A stretch of 64,000 bases of DNA from Streptomyces blattellae (GTDB lineage Bacteria; Actinomycetota; Actinomycetes; Streptomycetales; Streptomycetaceae), in NCBI RefSeq assembly GCF_009709555.1, contig NZ_WJBG01000111.1, positions 124,001 through 188,000 on the forward strand, given 5' to 3'. Below the pieces are notes generated by a model. That model searched no databases. It had not been told where the DNA came from and worked only from the letters and a program-made list of their open reading frames with translations. Both the position numbers and the translations under genes were made by a program. Shown one piece after another: positions 53,575-61,143 of the stretch. Each line of letters starts with the position of its first letter. Within the stretch, counting starts at the first letter, position 1.

Positions 53575-53984
53575 CCAGCCAGAACGAAGGATCCACCATG
53601 CAGCCCGCCTTCACCCGCGGCTTCCGCCTGCACCACAACGGCCAGATCCTCGACGGCGCCGAGTTCCCCTCCGGACGCGCGGTCATCGTCGATGACCCGG
53701 AGTACGGGCTCGCATCTGGCGCGACGTCTCTGGAAGAGCTGCTGAAGGGCTACCACGGCGCCCGCGTCGAATGGCCCGGCGACCAACTCGTGCCCACCGC
53801 CCTGCTGCTCGACCTGGTGAACATCGCCGCGCGGGTCTCCGTCCTGGACAGGGCACGCCCGGCAGGTGCGGGTGCCCGCGCCGTGCTCGGCCAGCTCACC
53901 AAATACCTCGGCTACGACGTCGCCGAGCGTGCAGCCGAGCAGGACGCCGCGCGGGCCCTCGCACGGGGCGAGACGCACCTGTGA
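53571..53984 (+). CDS. Element protein with DG-F-x-G-I domain, up to 137 residues
   Basis: ATG 53571 overlaps the previous stop; ATG 53598 is an in-frame alternative. FRLHHNGQILDGAEFPSGRA followed by VIVDDPEYG and ARVEWPGD resembles, in shortened form, the N-terminal domain of the protein at 50220-51563. A helix-rich C-terminus follows. Function unknown. Confidence 0.62.
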   Translation: MTSQNEGSTMQPAFTRGFRLHHNGQILDGAEFPSGRAVIVDDPEYGLASGATSLEELLKGYHGARVEWPGDQLVPTALLLDLVNIAARVSVLDRARPAGAGARAVLGQLTKYLGYDVAERAAEQDAARALARGETHL

Positions 53985-54289
53985 GCGACCACCCCCTCGA
54001 CGAGCTCGGCGACCGCCCCACCGTCCTGGAGGCGGTGCTCGCGCTCGTCGACATCGACCACCGCGACCGCTACGGCCCCGAGAACGCCGTCGAGCCCTGG
54101 TACCCCAGCCCGACGCTCCTCATCGACCACATCTACCCGAACTGCCCCGGCCTGCGCCGTGCCCTGCCTGCTGGCGAGCAGCCCAAGCCGGGCCTCGGCG
54201 TCCTCTACCCAGACGCTGGCGACGTGTGCGGCCTCTGCGTGCGCTGGTGGCGAGCACGACGAAGCAAGGAGAACACCGATGGACGCTGA
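53981..54289 (+). CDS. Element protein, 102 residues, unknown
   Basis: Start GTG 53981 overlaps the previous stop. It contains a GDVCGLCVRWWRARR segment with a Cys pair near its end. It overlaps the next gene by 11 bp. No family recognised. Confidence 0.62.
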   Translation: MSDHPLDELGDRPTVLEAVLALVDIDHRDRYGPENAVEPWYPSPTLLIDHIYPNCPGLRRALPAGEQPKPGLGVLYPDAGDVCGLCVRWWRARRSKENTDGR

Positions 54290-54503
54290 GCATCGTGTCA
54301 TCACGATCGACCGGGTCGAGTGGGTGCTGAAGAGCCCCGCGCACTACACCGAGGTGGAGAAGGCGGTGGCGGTTGCCGAGAACCGGCGCGCTGCTGCCGC
54401 TGCGCGCGGCACTCGTACCGGAGACGTCTTCATCAGCGCAGCGGACGACGAGGTGATCGTCAGCTTCGAGACTGAGCGGCCGGCGGAGGTGACCGATGCC
54501 TGA
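54279..54503 (+). CDS. Element protein, 74 residues, unknown
   Basis: ATG 54279 follows AAGGAGAA. Small alpha/beta pattern (HRVITIDRVEWVLKSPAHYT; DEVIVSFETERP). It overlaps the methyltransferase gene by 8 bp. Confidence 0.62.
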   Translation: MDAEHRVITIDRVEWVLKSPAHYTEVEKAVAVAENRRAAAAARGTRTGDVFISAADDEVIVSFETERPAEVTDA

Positions 54504-55263
54504 GCCGTACTGGCAAGACACCGACGCCGGCCTGCAGCTGTACGTCGGCGACATGCGGGAGGTGCTGCCCGCCCTCGGCCTGCAGGCCGACTGCATCGTC
54601 ACCGACCCGCCCTATGCCGAGACGAGCCTGGCATGGGACCGCTGGCCCGACGGCTGGCCCGCCCTCGCCGCCACCGTCGCCAACTCGATGTGGTGCTTCG
54701 GCTCGATGCGCATGTTCCTCGACCGCGCCCACGAGTTCGAGGGATGGAAGCTCTCCCAAGACCTCGTCTGGGAGAAGCACAACGGCACCAGCTTCGCCAC
54801 AGACCGCTTCAAACGCGTCCACGAGATCGCCACCCACTGGTACCGCGGCGACTGGGGGGCCGTGCACCACGACACTCCGCGCGCCGCGTACACGGGCCCC
54901 GACAAGCACACCCGCGCCTACGGAAACCGCGGCAAGCACTACGGCGAGATCGGCGCCTACATGTACGAGGATGACGGCACGCGCCTCATGCGGTCCGTGC
55001 TGCGGATCAAGTCCGTGCGCGGCGGCCTGCACCCGACGGAGAAGCCGCTCTCTCTGCTGGAGCACATGGTCACCTACGCCTGCCCGCCCGGCGGTCTCGT
55101 CGTCGACCCGTTCGCCGGATCCGGCAGCACGCTCGACGCGGCCCGCCAGACCGGCCGGTGCGCCATCGGCATCGAGGCGAACGAGGAGTACGCGGAGCGT
55201 GCTGCCCGCCGTTTGTCAGCGCTCACCCTGCCAACGGAAGAGGCCGCCGGTGCAGACGCTTGA
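54496..55263 (+). CDS. Orphan DNA methyltransferase (N4-cytosine/N6-adenine, DPPY type)
   Basis: A 255-residue beta-class methyltransferase with the catalytic DPPY at 37-40 and the S-adenosylmethionine motif DPFAGSGSTLDAARQTGR near residue 200, preceded by HPTEKPLSLLEHMV. No restriction endonuclease gene is adjacent, so it is probably a solitary phage methyltransferase used for protection or regulation. Start ATG 54496; its end overlaps the next gene by 14 bp. Confidence 0.9.
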   Translation: MPEPYWQDTDAGLQLYVGDMREVLPALGLQADCIVTDPPYAETSLAWDRWPDGWPALAATVANSMWCFGSMRMFLDRAHEFEGWKLSQDLVWEKHNGTSFATDRFKRVHEIATHWYRGDWGAVHHDTPRAAYTGPDKHTRAYGNRGKHYGEIGAYMYEDDGTRLMRSVLRIKSVRGGLHPTEKPLSLLEHMVTYACPPGGLVVDPFAGSGSTLDAARQTGRCAIGIEANEEYAERAARRLSALTLPTEEAAGADA

Positions 55264-55825
55264 CGAGCTCGTACGCGACCTGCTCGACCGATGGGACGGC
55301 GATGAGAAGCATCCCGGTGACGGCGGCCCCGGCCTCATCACGCGGCTGGACGACCTCACCCTGCGTACCCGGCAGCCGCGCGTGGCCGGGGGAGGGGCCG
55401 CGCCCGGGTCCCGGCCGCCGGCCTCCCTGGACGCTGTGCACTGGTCCACGGCGATCAAGGCGCAGGCGAGGATCCTCGACATGGAACTGCGGGCCTCCAG
55501 TCACATGCAGCAGTGGGACCGGGCCCTGCGCGCGATCCCGCCGGGCGCTGAGGCTGCGGGCCGAGTGGCGGAGGTGGCGTCGACCGTGGGCGGCTGGCAC
55601 TCCGTGTGCCGTACCGTCCTAGGCCTTCAGGAGCCCGCCCGCGAGATGCGGCACGTCCTGTGCCTCGTGTGCGAGCAGCGGTCCATCAAGACGCGCCCGG
55701 CGTCGGAGGGCGAGCGGTCGCGGGCGTGGTGCACCAACCCGGACTGCGTGGACGAGGACACCGGGCGGCCCGCCCGCTACGAGGGCGACCGCCTGTCCCT
55801 GCTCACGGAGAACCGAGCCTCATGA
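55250..55825 (+). CDS. Element protein with C-terminal zinc site, 191 residues
   Basis: Start GTG 55250 lies inside the end of the methyltransferase gene. The N-terminal and middle parts are helical; near the C-terminus C-L-V-C ... C-T-N-P-D-C gives a four-Cys zinc site. The stop overlaps the sigma-like gene. Function unknown. Confidence 0.68.
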   Translation: MQTLDELVRDLLDRWDGDEKHPGDGGPGLITRLDDLTLRTRQPRVAGGGAAPGSRPPASLDAVHWSTAIKAQARILDMELRASSHMQQWDRALRAIPPGAEAAGRVAEVASTVGGWHSVCRTVLGLQEPAREMRHVLCLVCEQRSIKTRPASEGERSRAWCTNPDCVDEDTGRPARYEGDRLSLLTENRAS

Positions 55826-56478
55826 TCACTGAGACCCCAGTCGCACACGGCTACACCATGCGGGACCTGGACGCCCTCGCCCGCGCAGTCGTCTCCAACA
55901 ACCGAGCATGGTGGCCTGCTGGCGACCGCGACGACCTGTACACCGCTGCATGGCACGGCATCGCCGAGCACCTGTGTGCGGCCGACGAGCGTCCGGTGCG
56001 CCGCGATCTGCTCGAAGCAGGCCGCCAGGCGCTCGCCAGGGACGTGAAGGAGACGATGCAGTTCCACGGAGCGCGCCGGGACTCCACCAACAACGGGGCC
56101 CGGTACGCCATGTACTGGCAGTGGGCCGGGCGCGTCACACCGAGCCCCGAGGCCGGAATCGTGGAACGCACTGCTCTGGCGCAGATTCTCGCCGCACTGA
56201 CCCCGCGCCAGCGGCAGGCTTTCACCGCGCTGGCCACGCTCGGGGACTACGTGGAGGCCGCGCGCCTGCTCGACATCGAGGCCCAGACTTTCCGCTCGCT
56301 GCTCGGACGGGCTCGTGGGGCGTTCCGCGAGCTGTGGCATGAGGGGGAGGCGCCCTCCGCGCACTGGGGCTGCGACCGTCGCGCTGGCGCCGTGCGCGGC
56401 ACGGTCGGCAAGGGCGAGTCGGCTGTCTACAACCTCCGCCGCCGCCAGCGTGCCGCCGCGGCGAAGGCCGCGTCATGA
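55822..56478 (+). CDS. Sigma-factor-like protein
   Basis: A 218-residue protein. ALTPRQRQAFTALATLGDYV, followed by AARLLDIEAQTFRSLLGRAR, is the region-4 HTH pattern of sigma-70-family proteins. The N-terminal part (DRDDLYTAAWHGIAEHL) is similar in feel to region 2 (D-D-L-x-Q-x-A-W). The tail is basic. It may redirect RNA polymerase to late genes or simply bind DNA. Start ATG 55822. Confidence 0.65.
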   Translation: MITETPVAHGYTMRDLDALARAVVSNNRAWWPAGDRDDLYTAAWHGIAEHLCAADERPVRRDLLEAGRQALARDVKETMQFHGARRDSTNNGARYAMYWQWAGRVTPSPEAGIVERTALAQILAALTPRQRQAFTALATLGDYVEAARLLDIEAQTFRSLLGRARGAFRELWHEGEAPSAHWGCDRRAGAVRGTVGKGESAVYNLRRRQRAAAAKAAS

Positions 56479-56480
56479 CG

Positions 56481-56957
56481 TCAGTCGTCGTCCTTGAGCC
56501 GACGCACGGTGGGCTCGCGAAGGCGCTCGATTCCCTCGGCGCGAGCAATGCGCCGGAAGGTCTCTCGGCTACGACCGGTCCACTCGGCGAGTTGGCTTAC
56601 CGTCGCTCCGGCACGCATGTCCTCGATCGCGCGGGCGCGGACCAGAGGCCACAGCTCAGCCTCTTCCTCCTTCGCCTGCTTGAATCCAGCGAACACGCGC
56701 GCCGCCTCTGCGCTCACTTTCGGAAACGCGTGCTGCCGGTTGTGTCGGGGCCGCTCGTTCCAGATGGCGCGCTGCTCTTCGGCGAGTGCTTCGTCACGGG
56801 ATGCGAACCACGTCAGCTCGCGGCGAGCAACCTGCGGCCACCATTCCTTGTCGCTGGCGTGGGCGCTCCAGCGGGTGGCGATGTTGCCGGTCACTCCGAT
56901 ATACAGCAGCTCGCCGTCGGTGTCGTAGAGGCGGTAGAGGGCCGTCCAGCCGTTCAC
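56481..56957 (-). CDS. GIY-YIG endonuclease
   Basis: A 158-residue protein with ALYRLYDTDGELLYIGVTGN, a GIY-YIG motif, then RWSAHASDKEWW and a C-terminal HTH-like helix pair (ATVSQLAEWTGRSRETFRRI). It is on the opposite strand to nearly all element genes, ending 2 bp from the sigma-like gene's stop, and its start overlaps the stop of the DNA-binding protein gene upstream. This pair looks like an inserted unit. Likely a homing or DNA-processing nuclease with DNA-binding specificity from its tail. Confidence 0.82.
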   Translation of the reverse strand: MNGWTALYRLYDTDGELLYIGVTGNIATRWSAHASDKEWWPQVARRELTWFASRDEALAEEQRAIWNERPRHNRQHAFPKVSAEAARVFAGFKQAKEEEAELWPLVRARAIEDMRAGATVSQLAEWTGRSRETFRRIARAEGIERLREPTVRRLKDDD

Positions 56958-57223
56958 TCGCCGGCCTCTTCACGCTCTCGCGACTCGCGCGCCCGACGGG
57001 CTTCCAGTACGACCTTCCGAGTCGGCCGCGGGGGCAGTTCGGCACCCGGCTCGCGCAGATACCAATCGATCAGTTCACGGATGACGGCTGCGCGCTCAGT
57101 CCCGAGGCTCTTCGCCGCGGCGTCGAAGTCGTACCACTTCTCGCCGATGCGGATCTGGCGAGCGGGGGTCTTCGGCACGTTCGGCATGAGCGCACCGTAC
57201 CGAGGTGTAGCTACGGGCTTCAA
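56954..57223 (-). CDS. Small putative DNA-binding protein (ribbon-helix-helix-like), likely autoregulator
   Basis: RQIRIGEKWYDFDAAAKSLG followed by AVIRELIDWYLREPG resembles a ribbon-helix-helix protein. Two starts are possible: TTG 57223 with a perfect AGGAGG five bases upstream (89 residues), or ATG 57187 with a poor ribosome site (77 residues). The ribosome site favours TTG. The gene is the first of a leftward pair with the GIY-YIG gene, and four copies of a palindrome lie in and before its 5' end, consistent with autoregulation. Confidence 0.65.
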   Translation of the reverse strand: MKPVATPRYGALMPNVPKTPARQIRIGEKWYDFDAAAKSLGTERAAVIRELIDWYLREPGAELPPRPTRKVVLEARRARESREREEAGE

Positions 57224-57309
57224 TGGAACCTCCTCGGGGTGTAGCTACAGAAATCATGGTCCACCCTCTTGCGGTGTAGCTACACCAGACTGTATGGTGT
57301 AGCTACACC
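57204..57309. promoter_or_regulatory. Array of four 14-bp palindromes (GGTGTAGCTACACC)
   Basis: Copies lie at 57204-57217 (imperfect), 57238-57251 (imperfect), 57273-57286 (perfect) and 57296-57309 (perfect). Start-to-start distances are 34, 35 and 23 bp, the first two close to whole turns of B-DNA. They fill the gap between the leftward putative DNA-binding protein gene and the rightward gene at 57329, so they probably bind a dimeric repressor that controls both. Confidence 0.8.
57269..57298 (+). promoter_or_regulatory. Possible rightward promoter within the palindrome array
   Basis: TTGCGG (57269-57274), 18-bp spacer, TATGGT (57293-57298). The third palindrome overlaps the -35 and spacer and the fourth overlaps the -10, so a protein bound there would block transcription of the gene at 57329. 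Confidence 0.5.
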
Positions 57310-57328
57310 GCAAGTCAAGGGGGCCGCC

Positions 57329-57688
57329 ATGAACGCACAGCTCAGCCGCAGGATCACGGTCGCCGAGTACCTCGTGCAGCGCGGTCTCCCGGCTGGCTGG
57401 CGCTACGGGTCGTGGCTTGGCCGAGTGGCGGCGGAGATCTACCGCGACACCTATAGGCGCGAGCCCGGCAAGGCGTTCCGGTTCATCAACGGCCGGTTCC
57501 GTCGCGTCATGGCCTACCGCCCGGCTGAGCGGCACGTGCTGAGCGAGGCATGGGACGCCTACGGCCGCTACGCAGAGGACCGTTCCGCCCCGGTCGTCCG
57601 GCCCGTCCGCGTTCCGGCGCCGCAGCTCACCAGCGTCGACGCGATGCGGTGGACCCCGACGCCCAGCCCCGTCCGCAGCCACCCGTAA
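57329..57688 (+). CDS. Element protein, 119 residues, unknown
   Basis: ATG 57329 follows AAGGGGG. The first 95 residues look globular and basic (ITVAEYLVQRGLPAGWRYGS; RREPGKAFRFINGRFRRVMA). It is the first gene after the palindrome array, so probably under its control. No family recognised. Confidence 0.7.
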   Translation: MNAQLSRRITVAEYLVQRGLPAGWRYGSWLGRVAAEIYRDTYRREPGKAFRFINGRFRRVMAYRPAERHVLSEAWDAYGRYAEDRSAPVVRPVRVPAPQLTSVDAMRWTPTPSPVRSHP

Positions 57689-57712
57689 CCGCCCGCCCCG
57701 GAAGGGGGAGAC

Positions 57713-57958
57713 ATGTCCGACACCCTGATCCGCTCTCTCGACCTGATCGAGCCGGGCGACCTGGTCATCTACCACGGCACGATCACCGACCTGCACGGCC
57801 TGTGGCTGGCCGTCCCCTGCCCGTGCCGGATCTGCCGGGCCGTCGACGCGCTTGGCCTGGTCGACCTCCGCTTCGCGCTGGTCGACCCGTGGGGCGAGCG
57901 TTCCGGCCCGTACCACGCCCGCCGCGAGTCCATCACCCGCTCGGCCGCCTGCGGCTGA
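57713..57958 (+). CDS. Element protein, 81 residues, unknown
   Basis: ATG 57713 with GAAGGGGGAG upstream. It contains LWLAVPCPCRICRAVDALGL with a C-x-C-x2-C group and may bind metal. Function unknown. Confidence 0.65.
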   Translation: MSDTLIRSLDLIEPGDLVIYHGTITDLHGLWLAVPCPCRICRAVDALGLVDLRFALVDPWGERSGPYHARRESITRSAACG

Positions 57959-57985
57959 CACCTGATCAACCCCGGAGGGGACACC

Positions 57986-59191
57986 ATGACCATCACCGAC
58001 GTGAACACCGCGTTCGCCAACGAGAAGACCGCTCAGATCGAGGCCGTCCGCGACGTGGAGCGCAAGTTCCAGGCCCGCATCGACCGGGGCGAGATCCGCA
58101 TGATCGGCGGCAACCGGTACAAGGTCCTCACCGGCTACGACCGGGGCGAAGTCTTCACCGTCTCCCGCAACACCCAGGGCCAGATCGAGCAGATCATCGC
58201 CAACCACGGCCTCGACTCCCGCGCGGACGGCACGATCGCCCTGTACGCGTCCTCGCCCGCATGGCACGGCCTCGGCCAGATCATCCCCGGCGGCACCACC
58301 GACATCGACGAGGTCCTCGGCCTGTCCGGCCTGGACTTCGACGTGGACACCGTCCCCGCGCTGTACCGGTGGGATGGGGAACTGCGCGAGCACACCGACC
58401 AGTTCCACACCGTGCGCACCGACACCGGCGCCGCCCTCGGAGCCGTCGGCCGGAAGTACCAGCCGATCCAGAACCGGCAGGGCTTCGAGTTCCTCCAGGA
58501 GCTGGTGGGCCGCTACGACGTGGTGTGGGAGTCGGCCGGGCTGCTCCGCGGCGGGAAGCGCGTGTTCATCGCCATCCGCCTCCCGCAGACCGTCACCGTG
58601 GACGCCGACGGCATCAACGACATCGTCGTCCCGTACGTGGCCGTGATGAACGACCACTCCGGCAACGGACAGTTCCAGTGCGTTGTCACCCCCTGGCGGC
58701 CCGTGTGCGCCAACACGGAGCGCTTCGCCGTCCGCGACGCCGTGACCCGGTGGGCGGTCCGCCACACCGCCGGAGCCACCTCGGAGATCAAGGAAGCCCG
58801 CCGCACCCTCGGCCTGTCCGTGAAGTACTTCGAGCGGTTCGCCGACGAAGAGACCGCGCTGGCCCGCACGGACATCGCCGTCGCCGACTTCCACCAAGTG
58901 ATTGGCGACCTGTGGCCCCTCGACGACGACGCCTCCGACACGAAGAAGACCAACTTCGCCGCCAGGTCCGGCACCCTCGACGAGATGTTCCGTGCCGAGT
59001 CCGAGCGGGTGGGCCGCACCGCGTACGCGGCCGAACGCGCCATCACCGGCTACCTCGACCACGTCGCCCCCCGCCGCCCCCCGAAGTCGATGACGGAAGA
59101 GGTCTTCCGCGCGACCGCCGTCATGGAAGGCGCCGACGACGAGATCAAGACCAAGGCCCACAAGCGGCTGCTGACGCTCCGCACCCGCTGA
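57986..59191 (+). CDS. DUF932 / TIGR03299-type phage-plasmid protein
   Basis: A 401-residue protein with the DUF932 pattern: ASSPAWHGLG, TVRTDTGAALGAVGRKYQPI, FEFLQELVG, VNDHSG-like VMNDHSGNGQF and CANT in PWRPVCANTERFA. These proteins are common on actinobacterial phages and plasmids; their role is not known, though a link to DNA metabolism has been proposed for the family. Strong ribosome site (CGGAGGGG) before ATG 57986. Tandem terminators follow. Confidence 0.88.
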   Translation: MTITDVNTAFANEKTAQIEAVRDVERKFQARIDRGEIRMIGGNRYKVLTGYDRGEVFTVSRNTQGQIEQIIANHGLDSRADGTIALYASSPAWHGLGQIIPGGTTDIDEVLGLSGLDFDVDTVPALYRWDGELREHTDQFHTVRTDTGAALGAVGRKYQPIQNRQGFEFLQELVGRYDVVWESAGLLRGGKRVFIAIRLPQTVTVDADGINDIVVPYVAVMNDHSGNGQFQCVVTPWRPVCANTERFAVRDAVTRWAVRHTAGATSEIKEARRTLGLSVKYFERFADEETALARTDIAVADFHQVIGDLWPLDDDASDTKKTNFAARSGTLDEMFRAESERVGRTAYAAERAITGYLDHVAPRRPPKSMTEEVFRATAVMEGADDEIKTKAHKRLLTLRTR

Positions 59192-59202
59192 CCCCCCAGA
59201 CC

Positions 59203-59232
59203 GGCGGCCGGTGACTCCCCCCTCCGGCCGCC
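59203..59232 (+). terminator. Terminator hairpin 1 after the DUF932 gene
   Basis: GGCGGCCGG (59203-59211) pairs perfectly with CCGGCCGCC (59224-59232), 12-nt loop, starting 12 bp after the DUF932 stop. Confidence 0.75.
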
Positions 59233-59237
59233 ACCCA

Positions 59238-59276
59238 GGGCCGCGCCCCGCCCTCCCCTCGAACGGGGCGCGGCCC
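59238..59276 (+). terminator. Terminator hairpin 2 before the tRNA
   Basis: GGGCCGCGCCCC (59238-59249) pairs perfectly over 12 bp with GGGGCGCGGCCC (59265-59276), 15-nt loop. Together with hairpin 1 it isolates the tRNA from upstream transcription. Confidence 0.85.
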
Positions 59277-59296
59277 GCACCACAACTCAACATCTT

Positions 59297-59370
59297 GGCG
59301 CCGTACCTCAGTTGGTAGAGGGCTGGTCTTATAAGCCACGAAGTCACGGGTTCGAGCCCCGTCGGCGCCA
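59297..59370 (+). tRNA. tRNA with anticodon UAU (tRNA-Ile reading AUA)
   Basis: The 74-nt sequence folds as a cloverleaf: acceptor GGCGCCG/CGGCGCC (7 bp), D arm CCTC/GAGG, anticodon loop CTTATAA with U33 and A37 giving anticodon UAU, T arm ACGGG/CCCGT with loop TTCGAGC, discriminator A, no encoded CCA. The anticodon stem has one C-C mismatch at its outer pair and a T-G pair by the loop. Most bacteria read AUA with a CAU tRNA whose C34 is changed to lysidine, so a UAU tRNA is unusual. It sits between strong terminators and the next gene, 29 bp ahead of GTG 59400. Confidence 0.88.
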
Positions 59371-59399
59371 CTCCATAGGCTCAACCGAAGGAGCCCGCC

Positions 59400-59909
59400 G
59401 TGCGCTACGACATGTACATCGAGAAGACCCCCGAGGGCGAGGCTGCCGAGGATGGCGACGCCTCGTACTTCCGCCTCAACATCTGGGGCATGTCCCGCTA
59501 CCGGGAGATCATGCATCAGCTCGGAATGGTGGCCACTGACTACGCGCGCCCGCCGTGGCCGGAGAAGCCGGACAGCATCGTCTGGGACGACGTGTCGGCC
59601 GTGCGCTACCCCGACGACTACGAGGGCAACCAGCCGGTCAAGCCGGAGGCGGTCACCTTCGCGAAGACGATCGATACGCACCTCGCCTGGCACCCCGACC
59701 CGCCGTTCGGCATGGCGCTGCACAAGTTCGGCTCCAACGACGGCTGGCTGGTCACCCCTGAGGAGATCGCCGCCGCCCTGGAGGCGTACCGCGCCCACAG
59801 CGGCGACGAGGCGAAGGTGATCGTAGGCGCGGACCGGCTCGACTACTGGCTCAAGTGGATTGCCTACCTGGAGCGCGCCCAGCATCGCGGCGGCTTCCGC
59901 GTCCACTGA
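59400..59909 (+). CDS. Element protein, 169 residues, unknown
   Basis: Start GTG 59400 follows GAAGGAG. It begins MRYDMYIEKTPEGEAAEDGD and has an aromatic-rich middle (SYFRLNIWGMSRYREIM) and DYWLKWIAYLERAQ near the end. It appears soluble. It may form a transcript with the tRNA. No family recognised. Confidence 0.7.
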   Translation: MRYDMYIEKTPEGEAAEDGDASYFRLNIWGMSRYREIMHQLGMVATDYARPPWPEKPDSIVWDDVSAVRYPDDYEGNQPVKPEAVTFAKTIDTHLAWHPDPPFGMALHKFGSNDGWLVTPEEIAAALEAYRAHSGDEAKVIVGADRLDYWLKWIAYLERAQHRGGFRVH

Positions 59910-59921
59910 CCCCACCGAACC

Positions 59922-59971
59922 GCCCGGCGGCCGGACGCGCGACCCTTCCGGGCCGCTTCCCGCCGCCGGGC
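59922..59971 (+). terminator. Weak hairpin between 59909 and 59992
   Basis: GCCCGGCGGC (59922-59931) can pair with GCCGCCGGGC (59962-59971), but the loop is 30 nt, so a terminator role is uncertain. Confidence 0.35.
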
Positions 59972-59991
59972 CCCACACCGGAGAACCCGCC

Positions 59992-60591
59992 ATGCCGAAG
60001 CCCCGCCGTTCCCGAGCGGTCCGACCGCCTGCCCGCGCAGCAGCCCTGCCGCGCCACGGCGGACTGGCCGTCCCATGGATCACCGGCTGGTTCGACGGAC
60101 GGCCCTACTTCGGCGTCAACTTCCCCCTCCGTCGCATCCAGGCCATCACCCACAGGCTGTGCCAGTTCTGCCGTCAGCCGCTGGGACGCCGCATCGGGCT
60201 GGTCGTCCGGCCCGCCGACAGCGCCGTCGGATACGTCGACGAGCCCGGCATGCACCCCGAGTGCCTGGACTACGCCGTCGCCGTCTGCCCGATGCTGAAC
60301 GGCGCCATGGACCGGTACCGGCCGGGCCCGCCCTCTGCCGTGGCTGGCCTGCTCGCCTCGACACCGGCGCGTGCCGGGAAGCACGCCGAAGCGTACGAAG
60401 CCTGGTACATCACCCCGTCCGGCTACGAGATCGCGTACGGCCCTGACGGCACGGTCCTCGGTATCAGCCTCGACGTGCCCGTGCTGATGAAGAAGCCCGT
60501 CCGCGCTGCGGCTCGCCCTCGCCTTCCCGAAGAGGACGCAGCGCTGCTCCGCGCGGTCCTCGACCTGGAATCGACAGACCGCCATGAGTGA
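59992..60591 (+). CDS. Element protein with Cys/His site, 199 residues, unknown
   Basis: ATG 59992 follows GGAGAA. After a basic N-terminus it has LCQFCRQPLGRRIGLVVRPA and MHPECLDYAVAVCP, a probable zinc site. The stop overlaps the next ATG. No family recognised. Confidence 0.67.
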   Translation: MPKPRRSRAVRPPARAAALPRHGGLAVPWITGWFDGRPYFGVNFPLRRIQAITHRLCQFCRQPLGRRIGLVVRPADSAVGYVDEPGMHPECLDYAVAVCPMLNGAMDRYRPGPPSAVAGLLASTPARAGKHAEAYEAWYITPSGYEIAYGPDGTVLGISLDVPVLMKKPVRAAARPRLPEEDAALLRAVLDLESTDRHE

Positions 60592-60772
60592 CACCACCTG
60601 CCACCACGTGATCGCCCATTGGGTGACCGACGACGACCGGCAGCAGATCAACGACGCCATCGCCTACGCCCGCGAGGTCGGCGACCTTCAGGCCCTGCCC
60701 CTGCTGCTGGCCCGGCTCACCCAGCCCTGCGAGGCACGCGACACCTACCGCGCACAGAAAGAAGGATCATGA
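60584..60772 (+). CDS. Small element protein, 62 residues, unknown
   Basis: ATG 60584, overlapping the previous gene by 8 bp. Mostly helical (DRQQINDAIAYAREVGDLQA). The stop overlaps the next ATG. Confidence 0.6.
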   Translation: MSDTTCHHVIAHWVTDDDRQQINDAIAYAREVGDLQALPLLLARLTQPCEARDTYRAQKEGS

Positions 60773-61140
60773 CCACACCCGCCCGCACCATGAGCCAGGC
60801 CGGCGACCTCGTCCGCGCCTTCAACCACGACACGATCAGCACCGGGACGGATTGGCGATTCCCGCCCCACGCGTACGACGCGATCGGCTCCCTCGCCTAC
60901 CTGGTGCGCATGCTCCCGCAGGCCCTGGAGCAGACGGCCCGTCCGGTGGAGCACACCCACGAGCAGGGACGGGTCACCGACGACGGCGGCGACCCGGACA
61001 AGGCCGTCGCCGAGCTGCGCGCAGTCACAGCAGAGGCCGTCCACCTCGCCCGGCTCTTGTCGGCCGCCGTTGACCGCATGCACTCCGCGGCCTCTCCGCT
61101 CGGTCTCGACACCCGCGGCCTTCCCGAGTTCGAGGACTGA
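60769..61140 (+). CDS. Element protein, 123 residues, helical, unknown
   Basis: ATG 60769 follows GAAGGA. Long helices throughout (IGSLAYLVRMLPQALEQTAR; ELRAVTAEAVHLARLLSAAV). No family recognised. Confidence 0.65.
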   Translation: MTTPARTMSQAGDLVRAFNHDTISTGTDWRFPPHAYDAIGSLAYLVRMLPQALEQTARPVEHTHEQGRVTDDGGDPDKAVAELRAVTAEAVHLARLLSAAVDRMHSAASPLGLDTRGLPEFED

Positions 61141-61143
61141 GCG

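Noticed and set aside
54496..55825. Restriction-modification system around the methyltransferase
   Set aside because: The neighbouring genes show no endonuclease motif; the methyltransferase appears solitary.
57204..57309. Palindrome array as a CRISPR array
   Set aside because: Repeats are only 14 bp, perfectly palindromic, unevenly spaced and not near cas genes; operator sites are a better fit.
59297..59370. tRNA as the integration site of the element
   Set aside because: The tRNA lies well inside the element behind phage genes, and the integrase is a serine type sitting at 31565 next to a truncated protein gene.
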